Below, piece by piece: positions 46,400-57,257 of a stretch of DNA of 64,000 nucleotides. The notes below the pieces were generated by a model. That model saw only the letters and a program-made list of their open reading frames with translations, was not told the origin of the DNA and ran no database searches. Both the position numbers and the translations under genes were made by a program. Source of the DNA: Cordilura impudica (lineage: Eukaryota; Arthropoda; Insecta; Diptera; Scathophagidae); assembly GCA_963682025.1 (NCBI GenBank), contig OY821518.1:226405070-226469069 (forward strand). Reading direction: 5' to 3'. Position 1 is the stretch's first letter, and the number at the start of each line of letters is the position of its first letter.

Positions 46400-47281
46400 T
46401 TTTTCTTTAAATAAATTAATACATAAAAATTTGTTTTTTAAATTATTGGTGAACTTTTACTCCCTTTACTTACTGCCTTTATATTAACTGGTAGTGTCTG
46501 CTTGTCGACAAAATTTTGGATCGATTTTTAGCCCCTTTCCCGTCAGCCAATCGATCTGAAATTTTGCATGCAGGCTCGTGGCAATGACAGAAATGATCTA
46601 ACAAATTTTTTTAGTGATGCCAAAACAATGGAAACTTTTAAAATTTTCTACCAGAGTTCACAAAAAAATGTACAAAGGGTTTGTTTTTATTATATTATTA
46701 CCACAACGACCACAAAAACAACAAGTCCAGCTATGACAACAATGCAACATTTAGAATAACAACAGGAACAATATGGAAACATCATGTTTTTCATTTTTTT
46801 TTTAATTTTTCATAGATTTACCTGGACCTGTTCCACCGATTTTAATGATTTTTGAAGTAGAAATCTTCCCATGAATTTGGTGAATCATTCTCACTAAAAA
46901 TTATCACCCTAGCTATCCTATTGAGGGCGTGATCGTGACAAGAACAACATAGAAAATTATATTTTTTCAAGACTTTTTTTAGTTCTTCATTCAAATCTCG
47001 GGCCCTAATTGACCGATTTGGACGATTTTAAATAGCAAACTTTTCAGGATGTTAATGAATCATTTTTTATGCCAACGAGCACCCTAGCTGCCCGATTGAT
47101 GCCGTCATCGTGATTTCCACAGACGGACAGACGGACAGACGGACATCGCTATATCAACTCCGGTTGTTATAAGGATCACAAATATATATATTTTATGGGG
47201 TCCAAATTTTTTTTTCTAATTATTACAAACGGAATGACAAACTTATATATACCCTCTGCACACTGGAGTGGAGGGTATAAC
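46400..47281 (-). repeat. Family 2 5' region, second copy
   Basis: Near-duplicate of 41707-43232 without the 616 bp MITE. It carries the CAGACGGACAGACGGACAGA microsatellite (about 47120) and ends GTGGAGGGTATAAC at the junction with the second half of copy D. Confidence 0.82.
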
Positions 47282-47585
47282 AAAAATATTGCACTGATTC
47301 TGATTTTTCTCAAATTTTGTTTGTATATGTTTTTGCAAAATACAAGAGACGTTACCAACCATGGTCAGGATCGGTCCATTTTTGGACCTAGTCCCCCTAT
47401 AGATATAGCACGCGATATGAACTTTTTCATATCTGCAGCCAAAAAAATTAATAAAAATCCCACTCAAATTTGGTTTTTGCTTATTTTCTATGTCCAGTTA
47501 GTTGTGCCTAAGAGATAGGGTTTCCAAATGCATGGTATAGGGTATCGTATAATCGGTCTAGACCGACTATAATTTTCTTACTTGT
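47282..47585 (+). mobile_element. Helentron-like family 1, 3' half of the split copy (E)
   Basis: It begins AAAAATATTGCACTGATTC and ends with TGGTATAGGGTAT, a hairpin with one mismatch (ATAATCGGTC/GACCGACTAT) and CTTACTTG. It completes copy D at 39302-39773. Confidence 0.88.
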
Positions 47586-47807
47586 TTATTATTCACTTTT
47601 CAATTTTGATTTTTAATTTCTCATTTTTAATTTTTCATTTTCCATTTTTCGTTTTTCATTTTATTTTTCATTTTATATTTTTCATTTTCAATTTTTAATT
47701 TTTCAATCTTCATTTTAAATTTTTCATTTTTCTTTTTCCATTTTTCATTTTCAAAATTCCATTTTTAATTTTTCATTTTTAATTTTTATTTTTCATTTCC
47801 CATTTTT
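47586..47807. repeat. T-rich minisatellite (TTTTTCATTTTCCA type), left part
   Basis: Irregular 9-14 bp units of TTTTTCATT/TTTTTAATT are seen. Its last 65 bp recur at about 48600-48663, on the far side of copy F. Confidence 0.8.
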
Positions 47808-48590
47808 ATACCCTATACCACTATGTGGTTTGGGTATAATGACTTTGTGCTGCTGTTTGTAACAACCAAAAATATTTGACCTACACCCATCTTTAAATAT
47901 ACCGATCCAATCAGAATCACTATCTGATTCGATTTAACGATGTCCGTCCATCCGTCCGTCCGTCTGTGTGTCCATGTAAACCTTGTAATCAAACTGCAGG
48001 TCGCAAATACGAATATATTTTGATGAAATTTGGTATTTAATCTTTTATCGGCCATGAACGCTATTGAAATTGGTGAGAATCGGTCCATGTTCACACCTAG
48101 CCCCCATACAAATGACCCCTACGAAATCAACATATATTGCCATAAGATCCAAATTATCATACAAATCTTAGTCAAATTGGGTTTGTATGTTATATTACAT
48201 CCATTAATCAGTAGTCCAAAAATGATCCCTATTGGACAACTCTTAGTCATAGGCCCCATATAGAGCTGCTTCCCGATCTTAAATCAAAAAACAAAAATAT
48301 TGCACTGATTATCCCCAAATTTTGTTTTTATATATTTTTGCAAAATACAAGAGACCTTACCAAACATGACCAGGATCGGTCCATTTTTGGGCCTAGTCCC
48401 CATATAGATATTGCATCCGATATGAATTTTTTCATATCTGCACCCGAAAAATTTATAAAAAATCCCACTCAAATTTGGTTTATGCTTATTTTCTATATCC
48501 AGTTAGCTGGGCCTGAGAGATAGGGTCTCTAAACGCATGGTATAGGGTATCGTATAGTCGGTCTAGACCGACTATAATTTTCTTACTTGT
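47808..48590 (+). mobile_element. Helentron-like family 1 (copy F, full length)
   Basis: Complete ends are present: ATACCCTATACCACTATG at 47808 and hairpin plus CTTACTTG at 48590. The microsatellite is at about 47943-47966. It lies within the T-rich minisatellite. A short deletion (GGCCATGAACG instead of GGCCATGGGATGAACG) distinguishes it. Confidence 0.88.
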
Positions 48591-49005
48591 TCTTTTTTAC
48601 ATTTTTCATTTTCAAAATTCCATTTTTAATTTTTCATTTTTAATTTTTATTTTTCATTTCCCAATTTTTATTTTCTTTTTTCAATTTTCAGTTTTCATTT
48701 TTCACTTTTTATTTTTCATTTTCCATTTTTCATTTGTCATTTTTCGTTTTTCATTTTTAGTTTTTAATTTTCCATTTATCCTTCTTAATTTTTCATTTTC
48801 CATTTTCCATTTTTAATTTTTCATTTTTAATTTTTCATTTGCCATTTTCCATTTTTCGTTTTTCATTTTCCATTTTTATTTTTTCATTTTCCTTTTCATT
48901 TTTCATTTTTCATTTTCCATATGGCATTTTCCATTTTTCGTTTTTCATTTTCCATTTGTATTTTTTCATTTTCCTTTTCATTTTTCAATTTTCAACAATA
49001 AGAAC
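48591..49005. repeat. T-rich minisatellite, right part
   Basis: Continuation of the TTTTTCATTTTCCATTTTTC array. It generates an open frame of Phe/Ser/Ile that is not a gene. Confidence 0.8.
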
Positions 49006-49009
49006 AATT

Positions 49010-49331
49010 ACAACGTATACCACATATCTTAAGAAAAAACAACAAACACACTGAAAAGTTTTATTTTTTCAAGAGTTTTTTCAAAATTTCATTCATAACT
49101 ACTCGTGACCCCTTTGACCGATTTTGACGATTTTAAATAGCAACTCCTTTGGGATGTTAATAAACGACTTTATACAAAAACGAACGGACAGACGGTCATC
49201 GCTAAATCAACTTCCCTTGTTATAATGATCAAGAAAATATATGGTTTTGGGGTCTCCGGAATTTATTTCGATGCGTTACAAACGGAATGACAAACCTATA
49301 TATACCCTCTGCCATTGAGGTGTGGAGGGTA
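49010..49331 (-). mobile_element. Helentron-like family 2 fragment, 5' end
   Basis: GACGATTTTAAATAGCAACT, ACGGACAGACGG, a TCAACTTCCCTTGTTATAAT segment and the terminal GTGTGGAGGGTATAAC match the family 2 5' region at 42.8-43.2 kb with more divergence. Confidence 0.8.
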
Positions 49332-49335
49332 TAAC

Positions 49336-49365
49336 AAGTTCGTGCATATGTTTTGTCGCACACTG
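49336..49365 (-). repeat. Tc1-like terminal repeat (right-end orientation)
   Basis: ATATGTTTTGTCGCACACTG, followed by TATATATT, is the inverse of the end at 24629. The sequence to its right (49372-50309) is free of recognisable elements, so this is the boundary between repeat-filled DNA and the host gene. Confidence 0.55.
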
Positions 49366-49371
49366 TATATA

Positions 49372-50309
49372 TTAATATAAATTTTTTAAATAAAATACCA
49401 CATGAAAAAAAAAACAATTTTTGTTTAATTTATAATTATCATTTATTTACTTCACGCAAAATAATGTGAATTAATAATTATACATATTTGTATGTACGAG
49501 GAGGAGTGCGTATGTATCGTAAAATATGTTTTGGTTTCTTTTAATTATAGCTACAGTTTTGCATGATTATAAATTTTTTGTTAATAAATTTTATATTTAT
49601 TTTTTTCCAAGAATGCACAAAAAATATGCCTACATACAGTCGCGCACACGATTTACTTAAGTATTAACACTATTGTAGATAATTTTTAATAAAATACACA
49701 ATTTATACGTAAAACAAAATGCACTGTATGTAAAATAAACCCTACACTACTTCTTACAAATTAAATTGAACACTTTACAAATTGTTGTATGTACGTACGT
49801 ATGTACGATGTAAATGCATGTAAATTATTATTGTGAGTTATAAATATTGTATAAAATATTACACATATTCGTTACATTACATTAAAAATTTTTTTCTTTT
49901 GTTGTTTACTTTTGTTGAATCATTTTAATTGTTAATAAAATTATGCTATAAATAAATGCCATTTACAGGAAGTTAATGTTTAATTACCACACTTTGTTTT
50001 TTTTTTTGTTTTTTTTTTATTTTTTGTTTTAAATTAATGACTTAATGGAGAATGATTTAAACCGTAATAATATTTACAAAATAATGATTGATAAACATGA
50101 TCTCGACAACATTGTATTCCCTATTATATTCACTACAACTGAATGTAGATGAGAACTTAAAATAATAATTTTGGTTTTAAAATTAAACAAAACATATGTA
50201 CTTATTAGACAACAACAACAATAATTTCTATATTTATAGGAGAATGTTACTTAATTTAAGACGAGAGAGAACGGAAAGTTACCGATCCATCGGAGGAGTT
50301 TGAAGGAAA
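49372..50309 (-). other. Probable 3' UTR and downstream DNA of the RYK-family gene
   Basis: About 940 bp lacking transposon homology lie directly downstream of the stop codon at 50310-50312. The minus strand is AT-rich with several AATAAA signals (for example TTTATT on the plus strand at 49442-49447 and near 49598). The true polyadenylation site cannot be chosen from sequence alone. Confidence 0.5.
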
Positions 50310-50421
50310 CTACACGTAACGTGTAATCTGAGCATAAAATTCAGCGAGGCAGGCATGTAATTGTAGAAATGATGGACGTTCAGATGGTAAGAGAGCCCAA
50401 CAGTAGGCCATTATAGTGAAT
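50310..50421 (-). CDS. Terminal coding exon of a derailed/doughnut (RYK-family) Wnt receptor gene
   Basis: The exon begins after TTTTTAG (AG at 50422-50423) with one base completing a split codon, then reads FTIMAYCWALLPSERPSFLQ and LHACLAEFYAQITRYV, ending in TAG at 50310-50312. This is the end of a tyrosine-kinase fold: CWALLPSERPSF is the conserved CW....RP.F motif of the last kinase helices. The family-specific tail (LAEFYAQITRYV; human RYK ends LTEFHAALGAYV) points to RYK/derailed/doughnut, single-pass Wnt5-binding receptors with an atypical kinase domain used in axon guidance. It ends in a hydrophobic residue like a PDZ ligand. Which of the fly paralogues it is cannot be decided from 36 residues. 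Upstream exons are not in the window, so the preceding intron exceeds 13.5 kb. Confidence 0.85.
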
Positions 50422-50769
50422 CTAAAAATAAACAAAAAAAAAGTATGAGTCAGAAATTTAAATTTCATTATTTAGATTATGGATTAAAAAATACAGCGAG
50501 AAATTGTGTTTCTTTTTGTTTTAAATTCGTTATAAATAGGTTTTAAAGGTTTAATCAGTTAAGCCAGGATATTGAGGCAGATGTTTTGAACTTCGTTTAT
50601 ATTGCCTGGAACTGGGAAGTTATATAAAATGTGGTCGACTGATTGAGATGGGTGGCCACGAGTCCCCACTTGGTTAAGGATTCAATGTCACTCTGTAACT
50701 TGATTAAAAAAAAATTATTCCGAGAATAAAGAATTGCACTTCCTAAACAAATTTTTATATAAACAGTTT
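50422..50769 (-). other. Start of the giant intron, no element recognised
   Basis: A pyrimidine-rich acceptor tract (CTTTTTTTTTGTTTATTTTTAG on the minus strand) is followed by unclassified DNA up to the LINE at 50770. Nothing coding was seen. Confidence 0.5.
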
Positions 50770-51250
50770 ATCTTACAAAAAGAATGTGAAATTAAATCTA
50801 ATCCTTAATCGTTCTGGTCTTAATTTAAATGTTTCTAAATCTGGTAGCGATGTTGTTAATATGTTTGCCAATTTTTTCGGCTCAAATTTTTATTCTTCAA
50901 TAATTCATACAGCTAGATACTCAAATTCATTTGACGTGCTAGACATTGGTGTCTCATTGAAGTCTCTGTTGATAATGATTTTAATGGAATTATGCAATTG
51001 AAAAATAATTTTAAATTAGATTCAGATTGTTTATGTACCTATTTTTGAAAAAGTGTGTATTTTCTATCGCGTTTACACTTAAATATATTTTTAATTTATC
51101 ATTAAAAGAAGGGCATTTCATTGACAAGTGGAAATTGACGACCATTACTCCAGTTTTTAAAAATGGTAATAAATATGAAGTTACTAGTTATAGGCCAATA
51201 TGTAAATTATCATGTGTTTCTAAGGTTTTTGAACATGTTATTTACTTATA
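50770..51250 (+). pseudogene. I/R1/Jockey-group LINE: N-terminal RT part
   Basis: NRSGLNLNVSKSGSDVVNMF, ANFFGSNFYSSI, FNLSLKEGHFIDKWKLTTIT, PVFKNGNKYEVTSYRPICKL and SCVSKVFEHVI form the thumb-proximal start of a LINE RT. A frameshift lies near 51005. The RT continues at 53630 (QHGFISGRSTTTNL) after an insertion of about 2.35 kb. Plus strand, opposite to the host gene. Confidence 0.8.
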
Positions 51251-51264
51251 ATAATCTAACCCAT

Positions 51265-53625
51265 AAACACAAAGTTTTTATTAAAACTCTTTTTTAACTT
51301 ATACATATGAGTTTTGAATCTCTCCGTGACTGGTCACAAGTCTATGGACCAAGTTTCAGATTGATTGGATGAGGGGAAATGGGGTTTAACTCACTCTGTG
51401 ACTGTGCGTGAGTATGCGCGACTGTGTGTGACTATTTTAAAATAAATCTTTGGCCACGACAAGTCTATGGACAAAGTTTCAGATCGATCGGATGAGGGGA
51501 AGTGAGGTTTTAATCTCTCCGTGACTGTGCGTGACTATGCGTGACTATGTCAAAGTAAATCTTTTTTCACAGCAAGTCTATCGACCAAGTTTTAGATCGA
51601 TCGGATAAGGGCAAATGGGTTTTAAATTACTCCGCGACTGTGCGTGACTATGCGTGACTGTACGTGACTGAGAATGACTACCCAAAAATTAATCTGTAGT
51701 CACAACAAGACTATGGGCCAAGTTTCAAATCAATTGGATATCGACCCATAGCAATCCTACCATTCCTCTCTAAGGCATTGGAAAAAATACTACACAATCA
51801 AATTACTTCATACGTTAATGATAATCGGCTACTTACTAACAGACAATCTGGTTTTCGGGCAGGGCATAGCTGCATCTCTGCTCTTACTGATGTATCCGAA
51901 GATTTAAGAAAATAAGTTAATGATGTTTTTTTTTACCATGTTAGTATTGTTGGACCATTCCAAAGCATTTGACACTGTAGACCACAACATATTAATTCAG
52001 AAATTACAGAAAATGATGAATTTTTCTTCAACATCGGTCAGCTTAATGTCATCTTATCTTAAAAACAGAATGCAGTGTGTGGAAACCCAGTCTGGAATGT
52101 CAAATTTACTTTATGTAAAACGAGGAGTTCCGCAAGGGTCAATTCTTGGCCCTCTTCTTTTTTCAATTTACTCTAATGATCTTCCCAACCAGTTGTTGCA
52201 TTGTAAGATTCGCTTGTATGCTGACGATGCACAATTATATATAAGCAACAGAAATGAAGGTGTTGAGGACTGTATCAGAAAATTGAATCAGGATCTTAAC
52301 AGAGTTTTTCTTTGGGCCTCAGCAAATGTATTAAGTTTAAATCCACGAAAATCTAAATGTATTGTTATACGCAAAAGGACTAGCAAAATTATAATTAGGC
52401 CAAACATACTTATAAATAATCAGCCGATTGAAATTGTCGAAAGCGCAAAGAATTTAGGAGTTATCTTCAATAATACGCTTACTTGGTCTGATCATGTAAA
52501 TGCAGCATGTGGCAGAACTTATTCTATGCTTAGAACACTCTGGCCCACACAATGCTTTACACCTATAAAAATTAGAATTTCACTCGCGAAAACATATTTG
52601 TTACCGATTCTGATGTATGGATGTGAGGTTTTCTCCTGTTGCGACTCAGAAAGTAAACGAAGATTAAACGTTGTTTACAATAACATTACTAGATATGTTT
52701 TTGGACTGCGGAGATTTGACAGCATTTCATCGTATTCGAAGAAACTATATGGTGTACAATTTGAGGACCTATTGAAAATATGTATTTTAATCTTTTTACA
52801 TAAAATTATTATCGCTCGTGAGCCTGACTATCTATTTAATAAATTAAAATTCAGTAGATTTAATAGAACCAAAAATATAATTCAAATCAGGCATCATAGA
52901 TTAATATCAGAATGGCAATTTTATATTAATGCTATTCGTCTTTGGAACATGCTACCAGTAAACATTAAAGATATAAGCAACGCCCGTTTTTTAAGAAAAA
53001 ATTATTTGAGCTATACTCGTAAAAGTAATATATGTATTGTTTTTCTTTTTTTTTTCTATTTTTTGTATTATTAAAATATTTATTATTTAAAATTTCAATA
53101 CTGTTTTTGTTTATTTAACTAAACTTATTGATATAAATTTTAATTAATGCATTTTATATTATATTTTTTATTTTTAATTCTTAATTATTAATTTTTAATT
53201 TTTGTTTTTTAATTTTATTTTTACTTTTTAATCTTTAACTTTTGCTTTTTAATTTTTGATTTTTGATTTTTAATTGTTTAATTTTTGATTTTTAATTTTC
53301 AGTTTTTAATACTTAATTTTTAAATTTTTAATTGTTATTTTTTATTTTTTTATTTTTTTATTTTTATTATTTTAATGTATTACTTTATTCTGAGACTCTT
53401 ATTACCAGTTTTGTTATTATTTTCATCAAAAGCCATGTCAAATTATCACATTTGTCCTTAATGTACCCCTGTGTTGTTTTAAGACTTCAGTCTTGTTACA
53501 CAGGCTAACAAATAAATAAATAAACTCTAAACTCCAATGGGGTTGACCCACGACAGACAGACGGACAGACAGACAGAGAGTACGAGTTAAAAGAAAGAGT
53601 TTGAAAAATTATTTTTCCTTTTAAA
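51265..53625. mobile_element. TIR element with internal tandem repeats, split by a LINE
   Basis: Outer inverted repeats are imperfect: AAACTCTTTTTTAACTTATA near 51281 and the inverse of it near 53580-53605 (GAGTTAAAAGAAAGAGTTT). From 51300 to 51735 four units of about 110-120 bp share CTCCGTGACTGTGCGTGACT and AGTCTATGGACCAAGTTTCA. A GACAGACAGACGGACAGACA run lies near 53552. A LINE (51735-53524) sits inside the last unit. The class is unknown. Confidence 0.55.
51735..53524 (+). pseudogene. CR1/Jockey-like LINE, 5'-truncated RT and 3' UTR
   Basis: It starts within YRPIAILPFLSKALEKILHN, then ITSYVNDNRLLTNRQSGFRA, a stop/frameshift near 51914, and an open 384-codon frame (51920-53074). That frame has LLDHSKAFDTVDHNILIQKL, KRGVPQGSILGPLLFSIYSN, the catalytic LYADDAQLYI (about 52217-52246), LGVIFNNTLTWSDHV, LLPILMYGCEVF, RYVFGLRRFDSISSYSKKLY and a C-terminal LISEWQFYINAIRLWNMLPV. 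The AT-rich 3' UTR ends in ACACAGGCTAACAAATAAAT (about 53524). This is the best RT copy of the family and the reference for 28990-30900 and 38172-38393. Confidence 0.88.
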
Positions 53626-53629
53626 ATAT

Positions 53630-54008
53630 ATTATTTCTCCTTATCAGCATGGATTCATTTCTGGTAGGTCTACTACGACCAACTTAACTGTTTTCAGTGA
53701 GTATTGCATATTTGCACTGGAACACGGTAGTTAAATTGATGTGGTTTATACTGACTTTGCTAAAGCCTTTGACAGGGTATCTCATAGTATTCTTTACTAT
53801 AAGTTGCAAGCAATGGGATTGCATTCTAACTTTCTTATGTGGATAAGATTATACCTATCTGATAGAATTTGCAGAGTATTATTTGCGGATTTTAAATCGT
53901 TCCCATATGTTCAAACCTCAGGCGTTCATCAGGGCAGTGTTTTGGGTCCGCTCTTGTTAAATTTGTTTATAAATGATGTCTCTAAGTGTTTTACTAAGAC
54001 ACGCTTTT
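53630..54008 (+). pseudogene. I/R1/Jockey-group LINE RT, central part before the Helentron-like insertion
   Basis: YQHGFISGRSTTTNLTVFSE is followed by a stop near 53732 and YTDFAKAFDRVSHSILYYKL (catalytic D region A), SGVHQGSVLGPLLLNLFIND and VSKCFTKTRF. The frame is cut precisely in front of the YADD block by copy G. It continues from 50770-51250. Confidence 0.85.
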
Positions 54009-54796
54009 ATACCCTATACCACTATGTGGTTTGGGTATAATGACTTTGTGCTGCTGTTTGTAACAACCAAAAATATTTGACCTACACCCATCTTTAATTA
54101 TACCGATCGAATCAGAATCACTATCTGATTCGATTTAACGATGTCCGTCCGTCCGTCCGTCTGTGTGTCCATGTAAAGCTTGTAATCAAACTGCAGGTCG
54201 CAAATGCGAATATATTTTGACGAAATTTGGTATATAAACTGGGCCATGGGATGAACGCTATTGAAATTGGTGAGAATCGGTCCATGTGCAGACCTAGCCC
54301 CCATACAAATTACCCCTATGAAATCAACATAAATTGCCATAAGATCCAAATTATCATACAAATCTTAGTCAAATTGGGTTTGTATGTATATATTACGTCC
54401 ATTAATCAGTAGTCCAAAAATGATCCCTATTGGACAATTCTTAATCATAGGCCCCATATAGAGCTGCTTCCCGATCTTCACTTAAATCTATCAAAAAACA
54501 AAAATATTGCACTGTTTCTTCTCAAATTTTGTTTGTATATATTTTTGTAAAATACAAGAGACTTTACCAAATATGGTCAGGATCGGTTCATTTTTGGGCC
54601 TAGTCCCCATATAGATATAGCATCCGATATGAACTTTTTCATATCTGCAGTCGAAAATATTAATAAAAATTCCACTCAAATTTGGTTTATGCTTATTTTC
54701 TATATCCAGTTAGTTGGGCCTGAGAGATAGGGTCTCTACACGCATGGTATAGGGTATCGTATAGTCGGTCTAGACCGACTATAATTTTCTTACTTG
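54009..54796 (+). mobile_element. Helentron-like family 1 (copy G), inserted in LINE RT
   Basis: ATACCCTATACCACTATG at 54009 follows a TTTT, and CTTACTTG ends at 54796 in front of TTGCTTTATGCTGATGAT. Removing it joins codons T-R-F-L-L-Y-A-D-D to within one T, which fixes the element's ends and shows insertion at a T run without a conspicuous duplication, as in Helentron-type elements. Confidence 0.92.
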
Positions 54797-55781
54797 TTGC
54801 TTTATGCTGATGATTTAAAAATATACTGTCAGTTATCCTCCTTGCTTGATATATATAACTTACAAAATGTTTTAAATAATCTCATGATTAGTGTTTGGTT
54901 AATAATCTGGTTTTAAATCTTTCAAAATGTCGTCATTCTTTTTCTAGATCTCGCAATCCGATACCGTCTTGTTTTAGTTTGGGTGGTCACAATTTAACTA
55001 CTATTGACATAGTGACTGATCTGGGAGTTGTTTTTGACTCTACAATGTCTATCATTCCCCATATAAATTATATTGTACCGAAAGCATATAAAGTCCTTGA
55101 ATTTATTAGGAGAAATTGCTCTGATTTTTGTGATCCTAATACATTAAAATTGATCTACACATCTTATGTTAGATCAAAATTAGAGTATGCTGCTGTCGTG
55201 TGAGTCCACATTGTGGGAAACACATCACTCGCATTGACCGAGTGCAACGTGTATTTCTTAAATACGCTCTCTCGTCAATTAATTTTGTTGATCCCTTACC
55301 CTCATATGAAGCTTAAGGCTTGCTTCTTGGTCTTGAGACTTTAGAATATAGGCGTAGATTTCAAAGCTTATTGTTTATATTTGATTTAATTACTTGTGGT
55401 ATTGATTGTCATGACTTGCTCTCTCAGGTATATTTTTATATCTCTCCGAGAATGTTACGATATAATCATGATATATTTAATTAATTTCGTACCATCGCAC
55501 TAATTATGCAATAAATAGTACGTTAAATCGTGCTTGTAACGAACTCAATAACATAAATGAAATGGCCGTTAAAAAAAATTTGAATCGCACTATTGAATTT
55601 TGCACTCCAAAAGAAAGTTTTAAGCTGTTTCTCTTTGAGTTATTAGATTTATAAAATCAGACATGTTTATTTAATTCATGTAATAATTTAATTTTTAATT
55701 TAAGTTATAGTCTGTAAGGAACTCTTGTATTCCATTGACTGAATAAATAAATGAAAATGAAATGAAAATGAAATGAATTTG
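54797..55781 (+). pseudogene. I/R1/Jockey-group LINE RT, C-terminal part and tail
   Basis: LLYADDLKIYCQLSSLLDIY (catalytic YADD), NNLVLNLSKCRHSFSRSRNP, IVTDLGVVFDSTMSIIPHIN, FIRRNCSDFCDPNTLKLIYT and SYVRSKLEYAAVV are seen. Many stops follow in the RNase-like C-terminal stretch. The 3' end is marked by AAATGAAAATGAAATGAAAA repeats at about 55748-55781, a typical LINE microsatellite tail. Confidence 0.82.
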
Positions 55782-56044
55782 ATAAAAAATTAGCCTATCT
55801 TATAAATGTAACCCTCTTCATATATTCAAAATTGTTTGCATTTTTAACATGACATGACATATTTAGTGACATGACATGAAAAAAAAAGTGTTAAAATAGG
55901 CTGTGCCGACTCTTTGTGTCTTAAACTGAATATTATATCCAATTTTGAATACGACATTTGAATACAGTTGTCGATTCATAACCTTTAAATTCTAATACCT
56001 TCTACATATAAATTTAAATCTAATCGTTTTTCATTATTATACAC
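55782..56044 (-). mobile_element. Degenerate Helentron-like family 2 3' fragment
   Basis: From about 55885, GTGTTAAAATAGGCTGTGCC and CTTAAACTGAATATTATATC parallel the fragment at 38769-38950 (GTGTTAAATTCGGCTGGACC, CTTAAACTCAATATTACAAC). The ends are decayed. Confidence 0.55.
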
Positions 56045-56994
56045 CCCTGTTCTTGAAACCACTATCACAAAAAAAAAACTCGTAAATGAAAAAATTCTTA
56101 AATCTACGAGTTTTTTGCTGTTCTCTAATTTCAATAAGAATATTTTTTCTCGTTTTAATTCACTGAGAAAAGGTTGTGTGAAATCAAAACAAATGCCCTT
56201 TTTTTGTACTAAGCAGGTCTTAAGAGATAAAAAAAACTAATTGATATTTAAACTCTAACATGCTTTTATTGAACCTTGTCATTATTTTAAAAAATTAGAC
56301 ATTAATTTTATGAAAAAAAAAACGATTTTAAAAACGTCTACATTTTGCGCTGATTTAAAAAAAAAAATCGTAATAAGTGGTCGATGTTAATAAAACACAC
56401 TTTTTGCGATGATGCTGTTCTATAACTATAATAAAAACTTTTTATTTACACAATCTATTTTCCATTATATTTTTTTCAATTATAACATAGATTCTTTATG
56501 CACTAATTATTGCAAATAAAGGAATTAAAAAAATTTTTTTCATCAAATCACATATTTTTATTTTTTTGCATATGTTCGAAACAGTAGTGATGTCAGTCAA
56601 TCCAATTTATTTGAATATCGAAATTTTTTTTTGGTGATGCCTAACTTTTTAAAAATAGAAAAGTCATTTTTAATTGAATGAAATTGAAGAACAAAAAAAT
56701 TAAATGAACAAATAAGTTGTTATTTTGAAAGAAAATATTTTTCTTTTTACTTTTTCTATAAACTTAAGAAAAAACATGCACAAAATACTTAAAAGTTTTT
56801 TGTGAAACTGAATAAAGAACCTCGGCACCTCGGTTTCTAGATAACATATGTTCTTAACTCAAACATATGGTTCTTAACTCAAACATATGTTTCCATTAAA
56901 TAAATAAAAAAAGTGGTTTCAAGAAACCCAAAATTCCAATTTCATGTGATTTTAAATTCACTCTTATACAAATAACAACGTTTCAAGAACAGGG
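56045..56994. mobile_element. Candidate 950 bp element with CCCTGTTCTTGAAAC termini
   Basis: The left end CCCTGTTCTTGAAAC and right end GTTTCAAGAACAGGG are perfect 15 bp inverses. A further GTGGTTTCAAGAAACCC lies internal to the right end. The interior is AT-rich and non-coding. The target duplication is unclear. Confidence 0.6.
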
Positions 56995-57257
56995 CTGATA
57001 ATCTCTTATTTATTGTTTGTTTTTTCCTATAAGAAAAATGATTTCTTTTATAGAAGGAAATAAATTCTATCTAAAACATGCATTATTTTTCTATTATTAG
57101 TGTATAAAAACTCTTAAGATCCCTATAAAAGACCAAAGAGAAAGTAATGGATCATACTTTGAAATGTTATGAGAGCTTAAAAATTATGCGATATTCTAAA
57201 ATAAAGATTCAAATTAGTTTTGAATAAAAAATCATAGACATGCAGATATTAACTTAA

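Larger units (their letters stand above)
39774..47281 (-). mobile_element. 7.5 kb compound insertion with Helentron-like family 2 ends
   Basis: The left boundary is AAGTAAGAGTATTAAATTCG with the hairpin TTCGGC-TGT-GCCGAA and GATACCCTCCACC. The right boundary is TGGAGTGGAGGGTATAAC. Read in the minus direction this is a 5' GTTATACCCTCC and a 3' GGGTATC-hairpin-CTTACTTG, the same plan as family 1. An additional internal 5' end lies at 43232. A 1.5 kb segment (41707-43232) is repeated at 46400-47281, differing by the 41750-42365 MITE. Nested inside are a piggyBac-type MITE, that MITE and a 2.7 kb TIR element. No replicase gene was seen. Confidence 0.78.

Noticed and set aside
48839..49054. Open frame rich in Phe, Ser and Ile
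   Set aside because: Translation of the T-rich minisatellite; no conserved domain.
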